Of a stretch of DNA of 64,000 nt, positions 53,642 to 63,916 are shown piece after piece. This DNA comes from Candidatus Sodalis pierantonius str. SOPE (GTDB lineage: Bacteria > Pseudomonadota > Gammaproteobacteria > Enterobacterales > Enterobacteriaceae): positions 2,914,001 to 2,978,000 of the forward strand of contig NZ_CP006568.1 of assembly GCF_000517405.1 (NCBI RefSeq), given 5' to 3'. Both the position numbers and the translations under genes were made by a program. Each line of letters starts with the position of its first letter. Positions within the stretch are counted from its first letter, which is position 1. The notes beneath the pieces are model-generated. The model searched no databases. It saw only the letters and a program-made list of their open reading frames with translations, and was not told the origin of the DNA.

Positions 53642-54107
53642 ATCCTTAATCATCCTTGTGATGAATTAATGAATTTGTAAAATAATTGAATGCGATATTT
53701 ACAATTCAATTAATGACTGTTAATTAATTCTTTCCTTATTGGCTATATCGCCGCCCTGTAGTTTAATTGTTTGGTAATTGTTGCCAGAAACGCTGCGTTA
53801 TCCCCTCTTCCGTCTGAATAAAGCCAAACGTTTTTCGCCGCCTGACCGACATTATCCGCAGGGCTAAACAGAATAATTCGCCTGGTTACCGCCAGCGCGG
53901 GACGCGAAAAACGCGCGTTTACCCCGCCGGACCAGGATATTAGCCAGGTGGGTCAAACTTGCCGCCGGGCGCACCGGTGCCTGGAGCCTACGGCGCCCGC
54001 GTGAAATCTTGACGCGGTGCGCCGCTGCGGCGGTGTTACCGGTTTCAAACGGAATAACCCCATAAAAAACAGTTTTACCAGTAAGGGCGACAGGCACGGG
54101 CATCGCG
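53642..54107. other. Degraded stretch where E. coli carries rtn (pdeN)
   Basis: 466 bases. On the minus strand between about 53900 and 53774 a coding-like trace exists (VTRRIILFSPADNVGQAA, then after a one-base shift KTFGFIQTEEGITQRFWQQL and a stop). I cannot assign it to a family. The rest shows nothing recognisable. In E. coli the rtn gene follows mepS; no clear rtn residues were found. Confidence 0.3.
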
Positions 54108-54935
54108 TTAGTCCTGGGCCTCTACCTGCCGCTGCAACCACTGTAAAGACGCAAAACCTTCCGCGGCCACCGACGCCGGCGCTGACTGCCGGTAACGATC
54201 GTTGAAAATCTCCAGCGACCTGACGCCCTGATACCCGGCCTGCCGCGCCGCTGCGGCAAACGCCGCCACCGCCAGCGTGCCTTTGCCGGGGAAACAACGG
54301 TGGTGCCGGCTCCATTGATCGACCGGCATGGTCGGCGAGGGCCGGGCGGCGGCATCCGCCATTTGAATAAAGTAGAGCTTGTCGGCCGGGATAGCCATGA
54401 TTTCACGTGCCCCCTCCCCTTGCGCCAAAACGTGAAAACTGTCCAGCATCACGCCCAGATGAGGATGAGCGGCGGCGCGCACCCGATCTCACGCCTGACT
54501 AAGACGATTCACGTACTTACCCCAGGCCAGCGCTTCATAAGCCACAGCGCAGCCATGCTGCTGCGCCAGGTCCGCCAGGCGGCGAAGATCCTCAATTTGC
54601 GCCGCGGGCTCGGGGGATGTCGCCGCGTCGGTTGCGCTACAGGCCAGCAGTAGCCTACAACCGAGCTGGTTCATGTTTTCCAGCAACCGCCGGGCGTTTT
54701 CATTGGCCCCGGCGCGACGTTCGGCTGGCGCGCCTACGTAATTGCGCAGGGGTTGTAGCACCACCACCTCCAGATCCAACGCGTCGGTCAAGCGACGAAC
54801 GTCCCGCGCGCTGCCGGGAAAGGCCTCCAGATCGTCGGCAAAAATCTCCACGGCAGCAAAGCCCGCGCGCGCGATGGCCTCAAGTTTTTCCGGTAGCGTG
54901 CCCGATAGCGCGACGGTGGCGATAACCTTACGCAT
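54108..54935 (-). pseudogene. QuiC-like TIM-barrel protein (3-dehydroshikimate dehydratase type), Trp-to-opal stop
   Basis: Sugar-phosphate isomerase/AP-endonuclease-2 fold, closest in recall to the N-terminal domain of QuiC-type 3-dehydroshikimate dehydratases. ATG 54935 has AGGAG seven bases upstream (MRKVIATVALSGTLPEKLEAIARAGFAAVEIFADDL). Conserved: LEVVVLQPLRN, VAYEALAWGKYVNRLSQA, then TGA at 54489-54491 where relatives have Trp (QAWDRVR pattern). The same frame continues: HPHLGVMLDSFHVLAQGEG, YFIQMADAAA, WSRHHRCFPGKG, RSLEIFNDRYR. Metal residues (Glu, Asp-His, Glu) are present. Hydroxypyruvate-isomerase-like activity is an alternative. Absent from this place in E. coli. Confidence 0.75.
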
Positions 54936-55082
54936 AGTCATTCTCCTGACAACCCGCCTACGGCGGGGACCTGATTGATTGTTCTAATAATTATGGTAAA
55001 AAAACGTTATAGTCACCAACGGACGCTGATGAATCTGTTTATTCCCGTCGGCGGATATCGGACGAGCTAGGAGCATAAGCGG

Positions 55083-56888
55083 ATGTTTCCACATGTTTGG
55101 CTGGCGCTGCTTTTCAGCGTGATTTGCCTGTGCGCCCTGGCAGAGCCCCTGCGCGACGGCTATGCTTTCGCGCTGCTGGGCGAGCCGCGCTACCCGCCCG
55201 ACTTCACCCATTTCGACTATGTCAATCCGGCCGCGCCCAAGGGCGGCAGCGTGACCATGGCCGCTATCGGCACGTTCGACAATTTCAACCGTTACGCGTC
55301 GCGCGGCACGGCGGCGGCGCGTACCGAACAGCTTTACGACAGCTTGTATGTCATCTCCGATGACGAAGTGGGCAGTTATTATCCGTTAATCGCCGAGTCG
55401 GCACGCTATCCCGCCAATTATGCCTGGGCGGAAATCACGCTTAATCCACGCGCCCGCTATCATAACCACCAGCCGATTACCGCCGCCGATGTGGCGTTTA
55501 CTTTCAACAAATTTATGACCGAAGGGGTCCCCCAATTTCGGGTGTTTTATAAAGGGGTGAAAGTGAAAGCCATCTCCCGACTGACGGTGCGCTACGAATT
55601 CCCCGAGCCGAACAAAGATGCCTTACTTGGGCTGCTCACGCTGCCGGTGCTGCCGGAAAGTTTTTGGTCGCAGCATAAACTGAGCGATCCCCTCACGTTT
55701 CCGCCGCCCGCCAGCGGCCCTTATCGGCTAACCGCCTGGCGCACGGGCCAGTCCGTCACCTTTAGCCGGGTGAAGGATTATTGGGCGGCCACGCTGCCGG
55801 TCAATGTCGGGCGCTACAACTTTGATACCCTGCGCTATGACTATTATCTTGATGATAATGTCGCCATGGAGGCGTTCAAAGCCGGGGCGTTCGATCTGCG
55901 CATCGAAGACTCCCCCAAAAAATGGGTGACCCAGTACCGCGGCGGTAATTTCGACCGCGGTTTTATTGTGCATCGCGAGGTGGCGAACAACGCCCCGGTA
56001 TCCACGCCCTGGCTGAGTTTCAACATTCAGCGGCCGCTGTTCGCCGACCGTCGGATCAGAAAGGCGCTGTCGCTGGCGTTTGATTTTGAATGGATGAATA
56101 AGGCGCTTTTTTATAATGGCTATCAGCGCGTTAACAGCTACTTTATGAATACCGATTATGCCGCGCGCGCCTACCCGGACGCCGCCGAGCTGACGATACT
56201 GGCGCCGCTCAAAAATCAGGTGCCGGCGGAGGTGTTCAACGCTATCTATCAGCCGCCGGTATCCGACGGCAGCGGCTACGACCGCGGCAATCTGCTCAAG
56301 GCGCTGGCGTTGCTTAAACAGGCCGGCTGAACGCTGCGCGATAAGCGTCTGGTGGACGCCCAGGGGAAACCGTTCCGCTTTGAGCTATTGGTGATGAGCG
56401 GCGGTAATAACCAGTACATCCTGCCCTTTCAGCATAGTCTGGCGCGCCTTGGGATCACCATGACGGTACGGGAAGTGGACAGCGCCCAGTTCACCAACCG
56501 CCTGCGCAAACGGGACTTCGATATGATCCCTTCCTCCTACGGCGCGTATGCGTTCCCCAGCAGCGATTTGCAAATCATCTGGGGGTCGGCGTATGTGGAT
56601 TCCAGCTACAACCGTCCCGGGGTCAAAGACCCCGCTATCGACCAGTTGATTAACCAAATCGTGCACCACCAGGGCGATAAAGCGGCGCTGCTGCCGCTAG
56701 GACGGGCGCTGGACCGGGTGCTGACCTGGAATTATTTCATGATCCCGCTGTGGTATTCGCACCAGATCCGCCTGGCCTATTGGGACAAATTCGCCATGCC
56801 CACCCAGCGCCCCACTTATGACCTGGGATTCGACAGCTGGTGGTATGATGTCAATAAGGCGGCGCAATTGCCCGCCCAGCGGCGCTGA
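55083..56888 (+). pseudogene. yejA: Peptide/microcin C ABC transporter binding protein YejA, Trp-to-opal stop
   Basis: Periplasmic binding protein of YejABEF, which imports peptides and microcin C. ATG 55083 follows AGGAGCATAAGCGG. A signal peptide is visible (MFPHVWLALLFSVICLCALA). SBP family 5 blocks: HFDYVNPAAPKGGSVTMAAIGTFDNFN, YHNHQPITAADVAFTFNKFM, FDLRIEDSPKKWVTQY, IRKALSLAFDFEWMN. After ALALLKQAG the frame meets TGA at 56328-56330, where TGG (Trp) is expected; the same frame then continues TLRDKRLVDAQGKPFRFELLVMSGG to DLGFDSWWYDV. A single base change. Confidence 0.9.
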
Positions 56889-56902
56889 CGAGGAGGACGG
56901 GC

Positions 56903-57997
56903 TTGACATCCTATGTATTAAAACGCCTGCTGTTGATAATCCCCACGCTGTGGGCCATTATCACGCTCAATTTCTTTATCGTACAGATTGCGCCGGGCGG
57001 GCCGGTGGATCAGGCGATTGCCGCCATCGAGCTGGGACAAACGGCCGGCTTTGGCGGCAGCCATGGCGATCCCCTGTCCCGCACGCAGACCTTGCACGGC
57101 GGCCAATTGGGGGATAATCAATATCGCGGCGCGCGGGGGCTGGATCCGGAGGTAATCGCCGAAATTACCCGCCGCTACGGCTTTGATAAACCGCTGCACG
57201 AGCGTTATTTCACCCTGCTGTGGCAATATGTTCGCTTTGACTTTGGCGACAGCCTGTTCCGCGGCGCCTCCGTGATGCAGCTGATTAAAGGCAGCCTGCC
57301 GGTATCGGTGTCGCTCGGCGTGTGGAGTACGCTGATTATTTATCTGGTATTGATTCCTCTCGGCAACAAAAAGGCGGTGCGCAGCGGCAGCGCATTCGAC
57401 ACCTGGAGCAGCTCCCTTATCATTATCGGCTATGCCATCCCGGCGTTTTTGTTCGCCGTCCTGCTCATTGTGCTGTTCGCCGGCGGCAGCTATCTCGATT
57501 GGTTTCCGCTGCGCGGCCTGGTGTCCGCCAATTTCGCTACCCTGCCCTGGTACGGCAAAATAGCCGATTATTTCTGGCATCTCACGTTGCCGGTGCTGGC
57601 GATGGTGATTGGCGGTTTCGCGACGTTGACCATGCTCACCAAAAACGCCTTTCTCGACGAGATCCGCAAACAGTATGTCGTCACCGCCCGCGCCAAGGGT
57701 CTTGGGGAAAGCGCCATCCTGTATCGCCACGTCTTTCGCAACGCTATGTTGCTGGTTATCGCCGGCTTTCCCGCCACCTTTATCAGCATGTTTTTTACCG
57801 GCTCGCTGCTCATCGAAGTGATGTTCTCACTGAACGGCTTGGGCCTGCTCGGTTATGACGCCACGCTATCGCGCGATTACCCGGTCATGTTCGGCACGCT
57901 GTACATCTTTACGCTTATCGGGCTATTGCTGAACATCATCAGCGATATCACCTATACGCTGGTTGATCCCAGAATCGATTTCGGGAGGCGCCATTGA
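56903..57997 (+). CDS. yejB: Peptide ABC transporter permease YejB
   Basis: One of two membrane subunits of YejABEF. 364 residues. The start is TTG 56903 ([19 protein letters not shown]) with AGGAGGACGGGC before it. Six membrane helices are visible. Typical blocks: [30 protein letters not shown], the DppB-type cytoplasmic loop [26 protein letters not shown], and [27 protein letters not shown]. It ends [12 protein letters not shown]; the next gene starts within its stop codon (TTGA overlap). No lesion. Confidence 0.92.
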   Translation: MTSYVLKRLLLIIPTLWAIITLNFFIVQIAPGGPVDQAIAAIELGQTAGFGGSHGDPLSRTQTLHGGQLGDNQYRGARGLDPEVIAEITRRYGFDKPLHERYFTLLWQYVRFDFGDSLFRGASVMQLIKGSLPVSVSLGVWSTLIIYLVLIPLGNKKAVRSGSAFDTWSSSLIIIGYAIPAFLFAVLLIVLFAGGSYLDWFPLRGLVSANFATLPWYGKIADYFWHLTLPVLAMVIGGFATLTMLTKNAFLDEIRKQYVVTARAKGLGESAILYRHVFRNAMLLVIAGFPATFISMFFTGSLLIEVMFSLNGLGLLGYDATLSRDYPVMFGTLYIFTLIGLLLNIISDITYTLVDPRIDFGRRH

Positions 57998-59021
57998 AAT
58001 CCTTGTCGCCGGTTAATCAGGCGCACTGGGCGCGTTTTCGGCACAACCGCCGCGGCTATTGGTCGCTTTGGTTATTTATCCTGCTGTTTGTCCTCAGTCT
58101 AGGCTCTGAGCTTATCGCCAACGACCGGCCCCTGCTGGTGCGCTATCAGGGCCAATTCTATTTGCCGTTATTTCATGATTACAGCGAAGCCAATTTCGGC
58201 GGCCCGCTGGCCAGCCGTGCGGATTACCGCGACCCGTGGCTTGAGAAGCGGCTGGACGAGCAAGGCTGGGCGCTGTGGGCGCCGGTACGATTCAACTACC
58301 GCACTATCAATTACGCCTCCCCCCTGCCATTCCCGGCGCGCCGCCCAGCGCAGGTAATTGGCTCGGCACCGACAGCAACGGCCGCGATGTTCTGGCCAAT
58401 CTGCTTTATGGCTTCCGGCTGTCGATGCTGTTCGGGCTGGCGCTGACGCTTCTGTCGAGCCTGATAGGTATCCTGGTCGGCGCGACCCAAGGCTATTACG
58501 GCGGCCGTCTGGATTTGTGGGGTCAGCGCGTTATCGAAGTGTGGTCCGGTATGCCGACGCTGTTTCTGATTATTTTGCTGTCAAGCGTGGTGCCGCCCAA
58601 TTTTTGGTGGCTATTGGGCATTACCGTGCTCTTCGGCTGGATGAGCTTGGTCGGCGTGGTGCGGGCGGAATTCCTGCGCACCCGCAATTTCGACTATATC
58701 CGCGCCGCGCAGGCGATGGGGGTCAGCGACCGGCGCATTATGCTACGTCATATGCTGCCCAATGCGATGGTGGCGACGCTCACCTTTCTGCCGTTTATTT
58801 TCTGCGGCTCGATAACCACGCTGACCTCGCTGGACTTCCTCGGCTTTGGTCTGCCGCTCGGTTCGCCCTCGCTGGGGAACCTGCTGCTGGAAGGGAAAAA
58901 CAATTTACAGGCGCCATGGCTCGGTATTACCGCCTTTATCACGCTGGCGCTGGTGCTGTCGTTATTGATTTTTATCGGCGAAGCGGTGCGCGACGCCTTT
59001 GATCCGGGGAAGGCGTACTGA
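57994..59021 (+). pseudogene. yejE: Peptide ABC transporter permease YejE, frameshifted
   Basis: Second permease of YejABEF. The TTG start at 57994 overlaps the yejB stop. [49 protein letters not shown] and GGPLASRADYRDPWLEKRL are normal. After INYASPLPFP the frame shifts near 58340; the correct continuation (GAPPSAGNWLGTDSNGRDVLANLLYGFRLSMLFG) is in another frame and runs clean through WSGMPTLFLIILLSSVV, VRAEFLRTRNFDYIRAAQAMGVSDRR and AVRDAFDPGKAY. One indel is the only lesion. Confidence 0.9.
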
Positions 59022-59022
59022 G

Positions 59023-60633
59023 ATGAACCGCACTCCGCTATTGGCCATTAATCACTTAAGCGTGGCGTTCCACCAGGGAAGCTCGGCGCGCCGCGTCGTC
59101 GAAGACGTGTCGCTGACGTTGGATGCGGGCGAAACGCTGGCGCTGGTGGGCGAATCCGACTCCGGCAAGAGCGTTACCGCGCTATCGGTGCTGCGCCTGC
59201 TGCCCGCGCCGCCGGTAGCGTACCCCGGCGGCGAGATCCTGTTTAACGGGCAAAACCTGCTGACCGCCGACGAGGCCGTACTGCGGCGTATTCGCGGCAA
59301 TGACATCGCCATGATTTTTCAAGAGCCGATGTCGTCGCTTAATCCGCTGCATACCCTGGAGAAGCAGTTGAGCGAAGTGTTGATGCTGCATCGCGGTATG
59401 CGGGGCAAAACCGCTCGCGCCGAGGCGCAGGCCGCCCTTGAGCGGGTAGGCATTCATCATCCGGCGAGCCGTCTGCGGGATTATCCCCATCAACTATCGG
59501 GCGGTGAGCGCCAGCGGGTCATGATCGCGATGGCGCTACTGACGCGGCCGAAGCTGTTGATTGCCGACGAACCCACCACCGCGCTCGATGTGACGGTACA
59601 GGCGCAGATCCTGCAATTACTGGCGGACCTGCGCCGAGAGTTGAATATGGCGCTCCTGTTTATTACCCACGACCTGAATATTGTGCGCCGGCTGGCGGAC
59701 CGCGTCGCGGTGATGCAAAACGGCCGCTGCGTGGAAACCAATCGTTGCGACACCTTGTTCAGCGCGCCGGCTCATCCCTATACGCAGCGATTGCTGGCCG
59801 CCAAACCGTCGGGCCAACCGGCGGCGGTGGCGCAGGATACCGCCCCCCTGTTGCGGGTAAACGCCTTGGGCGTCAGCTATGGCGGCAAGGGCGCCTTATT
59901 TACGCGGCGCCAAGCGTCTAAAACCGCGCTACATAATCTTAGCTTTTCGCTGCGGCGCGGCGAAAGTCTGGGTCTGGTGGGGGAATCCGGCTCCGGCAAA
60001 AGTACCACCGCGCTGGCGCTACTGCGGCTCATCGCCAGCGAGGGGGAAATCTGGTTTGACGACTTGCCTGTGCATCGCTTCAATCGCCGGCAGATGTTGC
60101 CGCTGCGCCGGCGCATTCAGGTGGTATTTCAAGATCCCTACTCGGCGTTAAATCCCCGGCTATCGATGGCGGAAATCGTCGCGGAGGGTCTGCTGGTCCA
60201 CCAACAGCTCAGCGCTCAAGCCGTGGAGCAGCGGGTCATCGCCGCGCTTGAGGAGGTCGGCCTGGATGCCGATAGCCGTCATCGCTACCCGGGCGAATTC
60301 TCCGGTGGACAGCGCCAACGCATCGCCATCGCGCGCGCGTTGATTCTCCAGCCCGAATTGGTGATCCTTGATGAGCCGACATCCTCTCTGGATCGCACGG
60401 TTCAGGCCCAGATATTGTCATTGCTGCAAACGTTGCAGCAAAAACACCGGCTGGCCTATGTGTTTATCAGTCATGATTTGCAGGTGGTGCGCGCGATGTG
60501 CCATCAAGTTGTGGTACTGTGGCAAGGACAGGTGGTCGAACAGGGCAGCGCCGACGCGCTGTTCCACACGCCGCGGGCGGCTTATACCCGCGAGTTAATG
60601 GCGGCCGGACGCCAGGCGGTCACGGAGGGGTAG
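59023..60633 (+). CDS. yejF: Peptide ABC transporter dual ATPase YejF, altered first Walker A
   Basis: Double-cassette ATPase of YejABEF. ATG 59023 begins one base after the yejE stop. First cassette: LALVGESDSGKSVTALS, where Asp replaces the conserved Gly of GESGSGKS; signature LSGGERQRVMIAMALL; Walker B LLIADEPTTALD. Second cassette: LVGESGSGKSTTALALL, FSGGQRQRIAIARALI and LVILDEPTSSLD, all normal. The full 537-residue frame is open. The Gly-to-Asp change in the P-loop would be expected to impair ATP binding of the first cassette. With yejA and yejE broken, relaxed selection is likely. Confidence 0.92.
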   Translation: MNRTPLLAINHLSVAFHQGSSARRVVEDVSLTLDAGETLALVGESDSGKSVTALSVLRLLPAPPVAYPGGEILFNGQNLLTADEAVLRRIRGNDIAMIFQEPMSSLNPLHTLEKQLSEVLMLHRGMRGKTARAEAQAALERVGIHHPASRLRDYPHQLSGGERQRVMIAMALLTRPKLLIADEPTTALDVTVQAQILQLLADLRRELNMALLFITHDLNIVRRLADRVAVMQNGRCVETNRCDTLFSAPAHPYTQRLLAAKPSGQPAAVAQDTAPLLRVNALGVSYGGKGALFTRRQASKTALHNLSFSLRRGESLGLVGESGSGKSTTALALLRLIASEGEIWFDDLPVHRFNRRQMLPLRRRIQVVFQDPYSALNPRLSMAEIVAEGLLVHQQLSAQAVEQRVIAALEEVGLDADSRHRYPGEFSGGQRQRIAIARALILQPELVILDEPTSSLDRTVQAQILSLLQTLQQKHRLAYVFISHDLQVVRAMCHQVVVLWQGQVVEQGSADALFHTPRAAYTRELMAAGRQAVTEG

Positions 60634-60786
60634 CCCGATGGCGGCGCATCGGCATAGACCCGGGAGCCCCGATAGGCAAGGGGCTTAAGGCGCGGCACAA
60701 AGGTGAGGTTTGCGGCGTCGGCGCGGCGCGCGTTGGGGGAGCAAAGGCGAGAAATCATGGGCGCCGGCCGTTGATGGGCTAAAGCC

Positions 60787-61134
60787 TCATACTGAGGTGA
60801 TATACGGCGCTGCCGCAGGTTCAGCTACCGCGACGCCAATATTTTTTATGCGACACAACCCGGCGCATTCGTCTTCACGATGCAAAAAAAGGCAGGGCTT
60901 GCCATCGCATTCCACGATGGAGCAACTGACTTCGATCTCGGCCAGCGTCCGGGCAAGCTCGCGCATCACCTGCCAGGCCGTATCATCGCCGTGGCTCAAC
61001 AGCGTCAAACCAATCAGAACATTGTCATCATGGCTGGCGGCAATGATCGGCTCGACCTTGACGTCGGTATACCCCTGTAGCCAGCGGTAGTGATGCGGTA
61101 ACCGGTGTACCACGGATAATTGTAAATTCGTCAC
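60787..61134 (-). CDS. yejG: YejG-like protein
   Basis: A 115-residue protein resembling enteric YejG in its N-terminus (MTNLQLSVVHRLPHHYRWLQGY, KVEPI) and in the Cys-containing middle (IEVSCSIVECDGKPCLFLHRED). No signal peptide or membrane segment. Function unknown. It is transcribed towards yejF. The frame is intact. Confidence 0.8.
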   Translation of the reverse strand: MTNLQLSVVHRLPHHYRWLQGYTDVKVEPIIAASHDDNVLIGLTLLSHGDDTAWQVMRELARTLAEIEVSCSIVECDGKPCLFLHREDECAGLCRIKNIGVAVAEPAAAPYITSV

Positions 61135-61567
61135 TGCCTCTCCCCAGAAGCGCCATCACATAACAATTTTATCACATGAGCATAATACTAGCGTGACATC
61201 TGCACAAAAAAGTCATATTCCGGTAGTTATTAGTGTCTAAAGTGTGATATAAATCGACATTTTAACCACTATGTAACCTTTTTTGGCTACGCAATACAAC
61301 TTTTTTATGCATAACTGTTACATTATGTAGGGGCATCAATGATGGCGGGAAGTGAGGCAATGTCGGCTCATCGTGTCCGATTGACGCCGGGGCGGAGGCG
61401 AAATAGAGGGTGTTCCCGCGTGAAATGTTGGGGAGGTAGCGGCGATGTGACGGCCGAGGCCGTCTCAACGGACTTGCCATAAAATCCCCCCGGACAAAAC
61501 GCGTTGCCGGTCCGTCGTTGCGCGCCCGTTTCGCGCGGGCGAGCAACGACGTCGACGCTTTAGGGGG
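61135..61567. other. Intergenic stretch between yejG and efeB
   Basis: 433 bases. AT-rich from 61150 to 61330 (probable yejG promoter), then GC-rich with no coding frame. Contains the large hairpin at 61513-61551. E. coli has bcr after yejG; it is absent here. Confidence 0.5.
61513..61551 (-). terminator. Strong hairpin after efeB
   Basis: CGTCGTTGC and GCAACGACG form a 9-bp outer stem, enclosing a second inner stem (GCGCCCG with CGCGGGC). It lies 16 bases beyond the efeB stop. On the efeB strand no T run follows, so it may be a 3'-end stabiliser or factor-assisted terminator. Confidence 0.5.
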
Positions 61568-62644
61568 TTACGCCTCCAGTAGCCCTTGTGCCAAATAATG
61601 ATCCTGGTCGGGGACGCCGGGCAAGACGAAAAAATAGCCGCTGCCGACGGGCTGAATATACTCTTCCAGCGCCTCGCCGTTCAGGCGACGCTGAACGGTG
61701 AGAAATCCCTGTACGAGGTCGTGCTGATAGCTGACAAATAAGAGCCCCATGTCCAGCTGGCCGGCGTTGGAAATCCCCAACGAGTAGCTGTAGCCGTGGC
61801 GCAGCATGGTACTGGCCACATCTTCCGGCCGACGGGGGTTGGCCAGGCGAATATGGGCGTCCAGCGGAATAATGGCCCCTTGAGGATCTTTCTGGAAATT
61901 GGGTACATCATGCTCCTTTTTCATACCCAGCGGCGCCCCGGTGCGCTTATCGCGGCCGAAAATTTGCTGCTGCTCATGCAGCGGGGTGCGGTCCCAAAAC
62001 TCCACGCGAAAACGGATAATCCGCACCGCCTGGTAACTGCCGCCATAGGTCCAGGCCGGTTCGCACGGCGGCTTGCCGACCCAAATCACCTTATCCATCA
62101 GTGGTCCATCGGCCGTAGAAGGATTGGCGGTGCCATCCTTGAACCCCAGCAGGTTGATGGGCGTCTCGCGCCCTTTACTGCGCGCGGCGTGCGAGGAGAT
62201 AAACCCTTCCCGCTTCCAGCGTACGCCGAGCAGATCCGGCGTATGTTTGATAATATCCCGCAGCGCGTGGATCACCGTGTCGCTGTTGTTGGCGCAGATC
62301 TGCAGCAACAGATCGCCGTGGCACAGCGCGCCGTCAAGCGCGTCATTGGGAAACCGGCGCATCACCTGCAAACGTAGCGGTTTATGTGCCGTCAGGCCAA
62401 AGCGCTGATCGAACAACGAATCCCCCACCGAGACCGTCATCGTCAGGTTATCAGGATAAATCGACGCGCCGAGTATGCCGGAATCCATGGGGGGTAATCG
62501 TTCATTCACCGCCGGCGCCTGCCCGCCGGTAGTGAGAAACGCGATACGCGCGGTCAGCAGCCGGAACAAGCGCTCGAGATCCTGGCGGTTGTCCGCCAGC
62601 ACATCAAAGGCAACCAGCATTATCGCCGCCTGTTGGGGCGTCAC
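61568..62644 (-). CDS. efeB: Dyp-type heme peroxidase EfeB, lacking its Tat signal region
   Basis: EfeB is the periplasmic, Tat-exported heme peroxidase of the EfeUOB iron uptake system. Conserved: [85 protein letters not shown], the Dyp motif [25 protein letters not shown] and [16 protein letters not shown] 62644 is the only in-frame start. Mature-like residues extend upstream ([25 protein letters not shown]), but an in-frame TAG stands just before them and no twin-arginine signal exists, so the 5' end was deleted. Probably non-functional as a periplasmic enzyme. Confidence 0.85.
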   Translation of the reverse strand: MTPQQAAIMLVAFDVLADNRQDLERLFRLLTARIAFLTTGGQAPAVNERLPPMDSGILGASIYPDNLTMTVSVGDSLFDQRFGLTAHKPLRLQVMRRFPNDALDGALCHGDLLLQICANNSDTVIHALRDIIKHTPDLLGVRWKREGFISSHAARSKGRETPINLLGFKDGTANPSTADGPLMDKVIWVGKPPCEPAWTYGGSYQAVRIIRFRVEFWDRTPLHEQQQIFGRDKRTGAPLGMKKEHDVPNFQKDPQGAIIPLDAHIRLANPRRPEDVASTMLRHGYSYSLGISNAGQLDMGLLFVSYQHDLVQGFLTVQRRLNGEALEEYIQPVGSGYFFVLPGVPDQDHYLAQGLLEA

Positions 62645-62755
62645 GATGTCCGCCTGATGCAGGCCGAAGCACGGCTGCCGTTCCCAACGCTCATCCGGCG
62701 ACAGCGTTCCCGGCGGGCTGACTTCTTGCGACTGCGACGCATCAATCTAATTGTC

Positions 62756-63895
62756 CTAGTCAAGCCCCAACACGCCGCGCAGCTGCGCAAGATCTTCCGC
62801 CAGCGTGGTGATCGGCCCCTTCAACGCATTGCGATCGGCTTCGGTCAGTTTTTCATAGGATTCAAAACATTGCGCCGTACGGTATTTTGCCAGCACCGTG
62901 TCGACTTTGCTGAAATTGCCGTCAATTTTGCTCAGTAACGGCGCGTTGGCTTTGGTCAACAGCGGGCGCAGCAGATTGACAATTTTTGCGCGCCGTCGAT
63001 ATTGGCCTGGAAGTCCCACAGGTCGGTGCGGCTGTAGCGATCCTCTTCGCCGCTGATTTTGCTCGAAGCCACTTCCTCAATCAAGCCAGCGGCCCCGCCG
63101 ACGACTTTACTGGGCGGGAAGGTCAGTGCGCCGATGCGTTTTTGCAACTCCAGCACATCGCGGTAAAGCTTATCGGCGAAGGGCGTCATCGCGTCGGTGG
63201 TTTTATCAGCGAACAGCGTTTTTTCCAGCCGGTGGAAGCTGGTAAATTTCGGGTCGGCGGCCTTTTTTTCGTAATCATCTTCCCGCGCGTCGATACTCTC
63301 GTCCAGATCGGAGAACAGTTCGGCGATGGGTTCGATGCGCTCATAATGTTGGCGGGTTGGCGCATACAAACGCTGGGCGGTGGCCAAATCGCCGCGGTTA
63401 ATCGCCTCGGTGAAGGCCTTGGTGCCCTTGACCAGTTCCGCGACCTCGCCAATGACGTAGACCTTATAGTCGGCGATGAGGCCCACCAGCGCTATGGCAT
63501 CCGGTTGCGTGCCGCTCTGGCTGCCGTCGACGGTGACCGTCAGCTTACCGCGGGGATTACTTAACAGCCCGCAGGTCATGTCATACTCCCCCGGCTCCAG
63601 GTTGGCGGTCATTTTTTGGGTAAAACCCGGCGCGATATTTTCGCGCTCCTCCACCACCATCACCCCTTTCAATATTTCCCATTCCAGCCCTTTCTGGCTG
63701 GTATTATGGACCACGAAACGGGTTTTTTCCCGCGTTGACGGTCAAGGCCATCGGCTCACATTGTTTATCGTTGACGGTGATCTTGACTTCCGGGATATCC
63801 GCCGCTCGCGCGGGCAGGCTGGCTGTCGTGAATACCGGCAGAGCGAACAGCATCGCCGGCGCCAGGCGACGACCAAAACGTTGTTGGATTGACAT
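62756..63895 (-). pseudogene. efeO: Iron uptake periplasmic protein EfeO, two homopolymer frameshifts
   Basis: EfeO has an N-terminal cupredoxin domain and a C-terminal imelysin-like (M75) domain. It starts at ATG 63895 (MSIQQRFGRRLAPAMLFALPVF) with a signal peptide ending PARA-ADIPEVK. The frame is correct to [15 protein letters not shown], then an A6 run (A5 expected) shifts it near 63728. The next frame reads [33 protein letters not shown] and [46 protein letters not shown] (HxxE-type metal residues) to NIDGAQK, where an A5 run (A6 expected) shifts it again near 63000. The end [15 protein letters not shown] is clean. Confidence 0.92.
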
Positions 63896-63916
63896 ATAAT
63901 GTGGGGTGGCAATCAT

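Noticed and set aside
54489..56330. UGA reassigned to tryptophan, suggested by two TGA codons at conserved Trp positions
   Set aside because: Several intact genes here (for example fruB and yejB) end in TGA at the expected place, a third Trp-to-stop change is TAG, and the GC content and gene set do not fit a genome with a recoded UGA.
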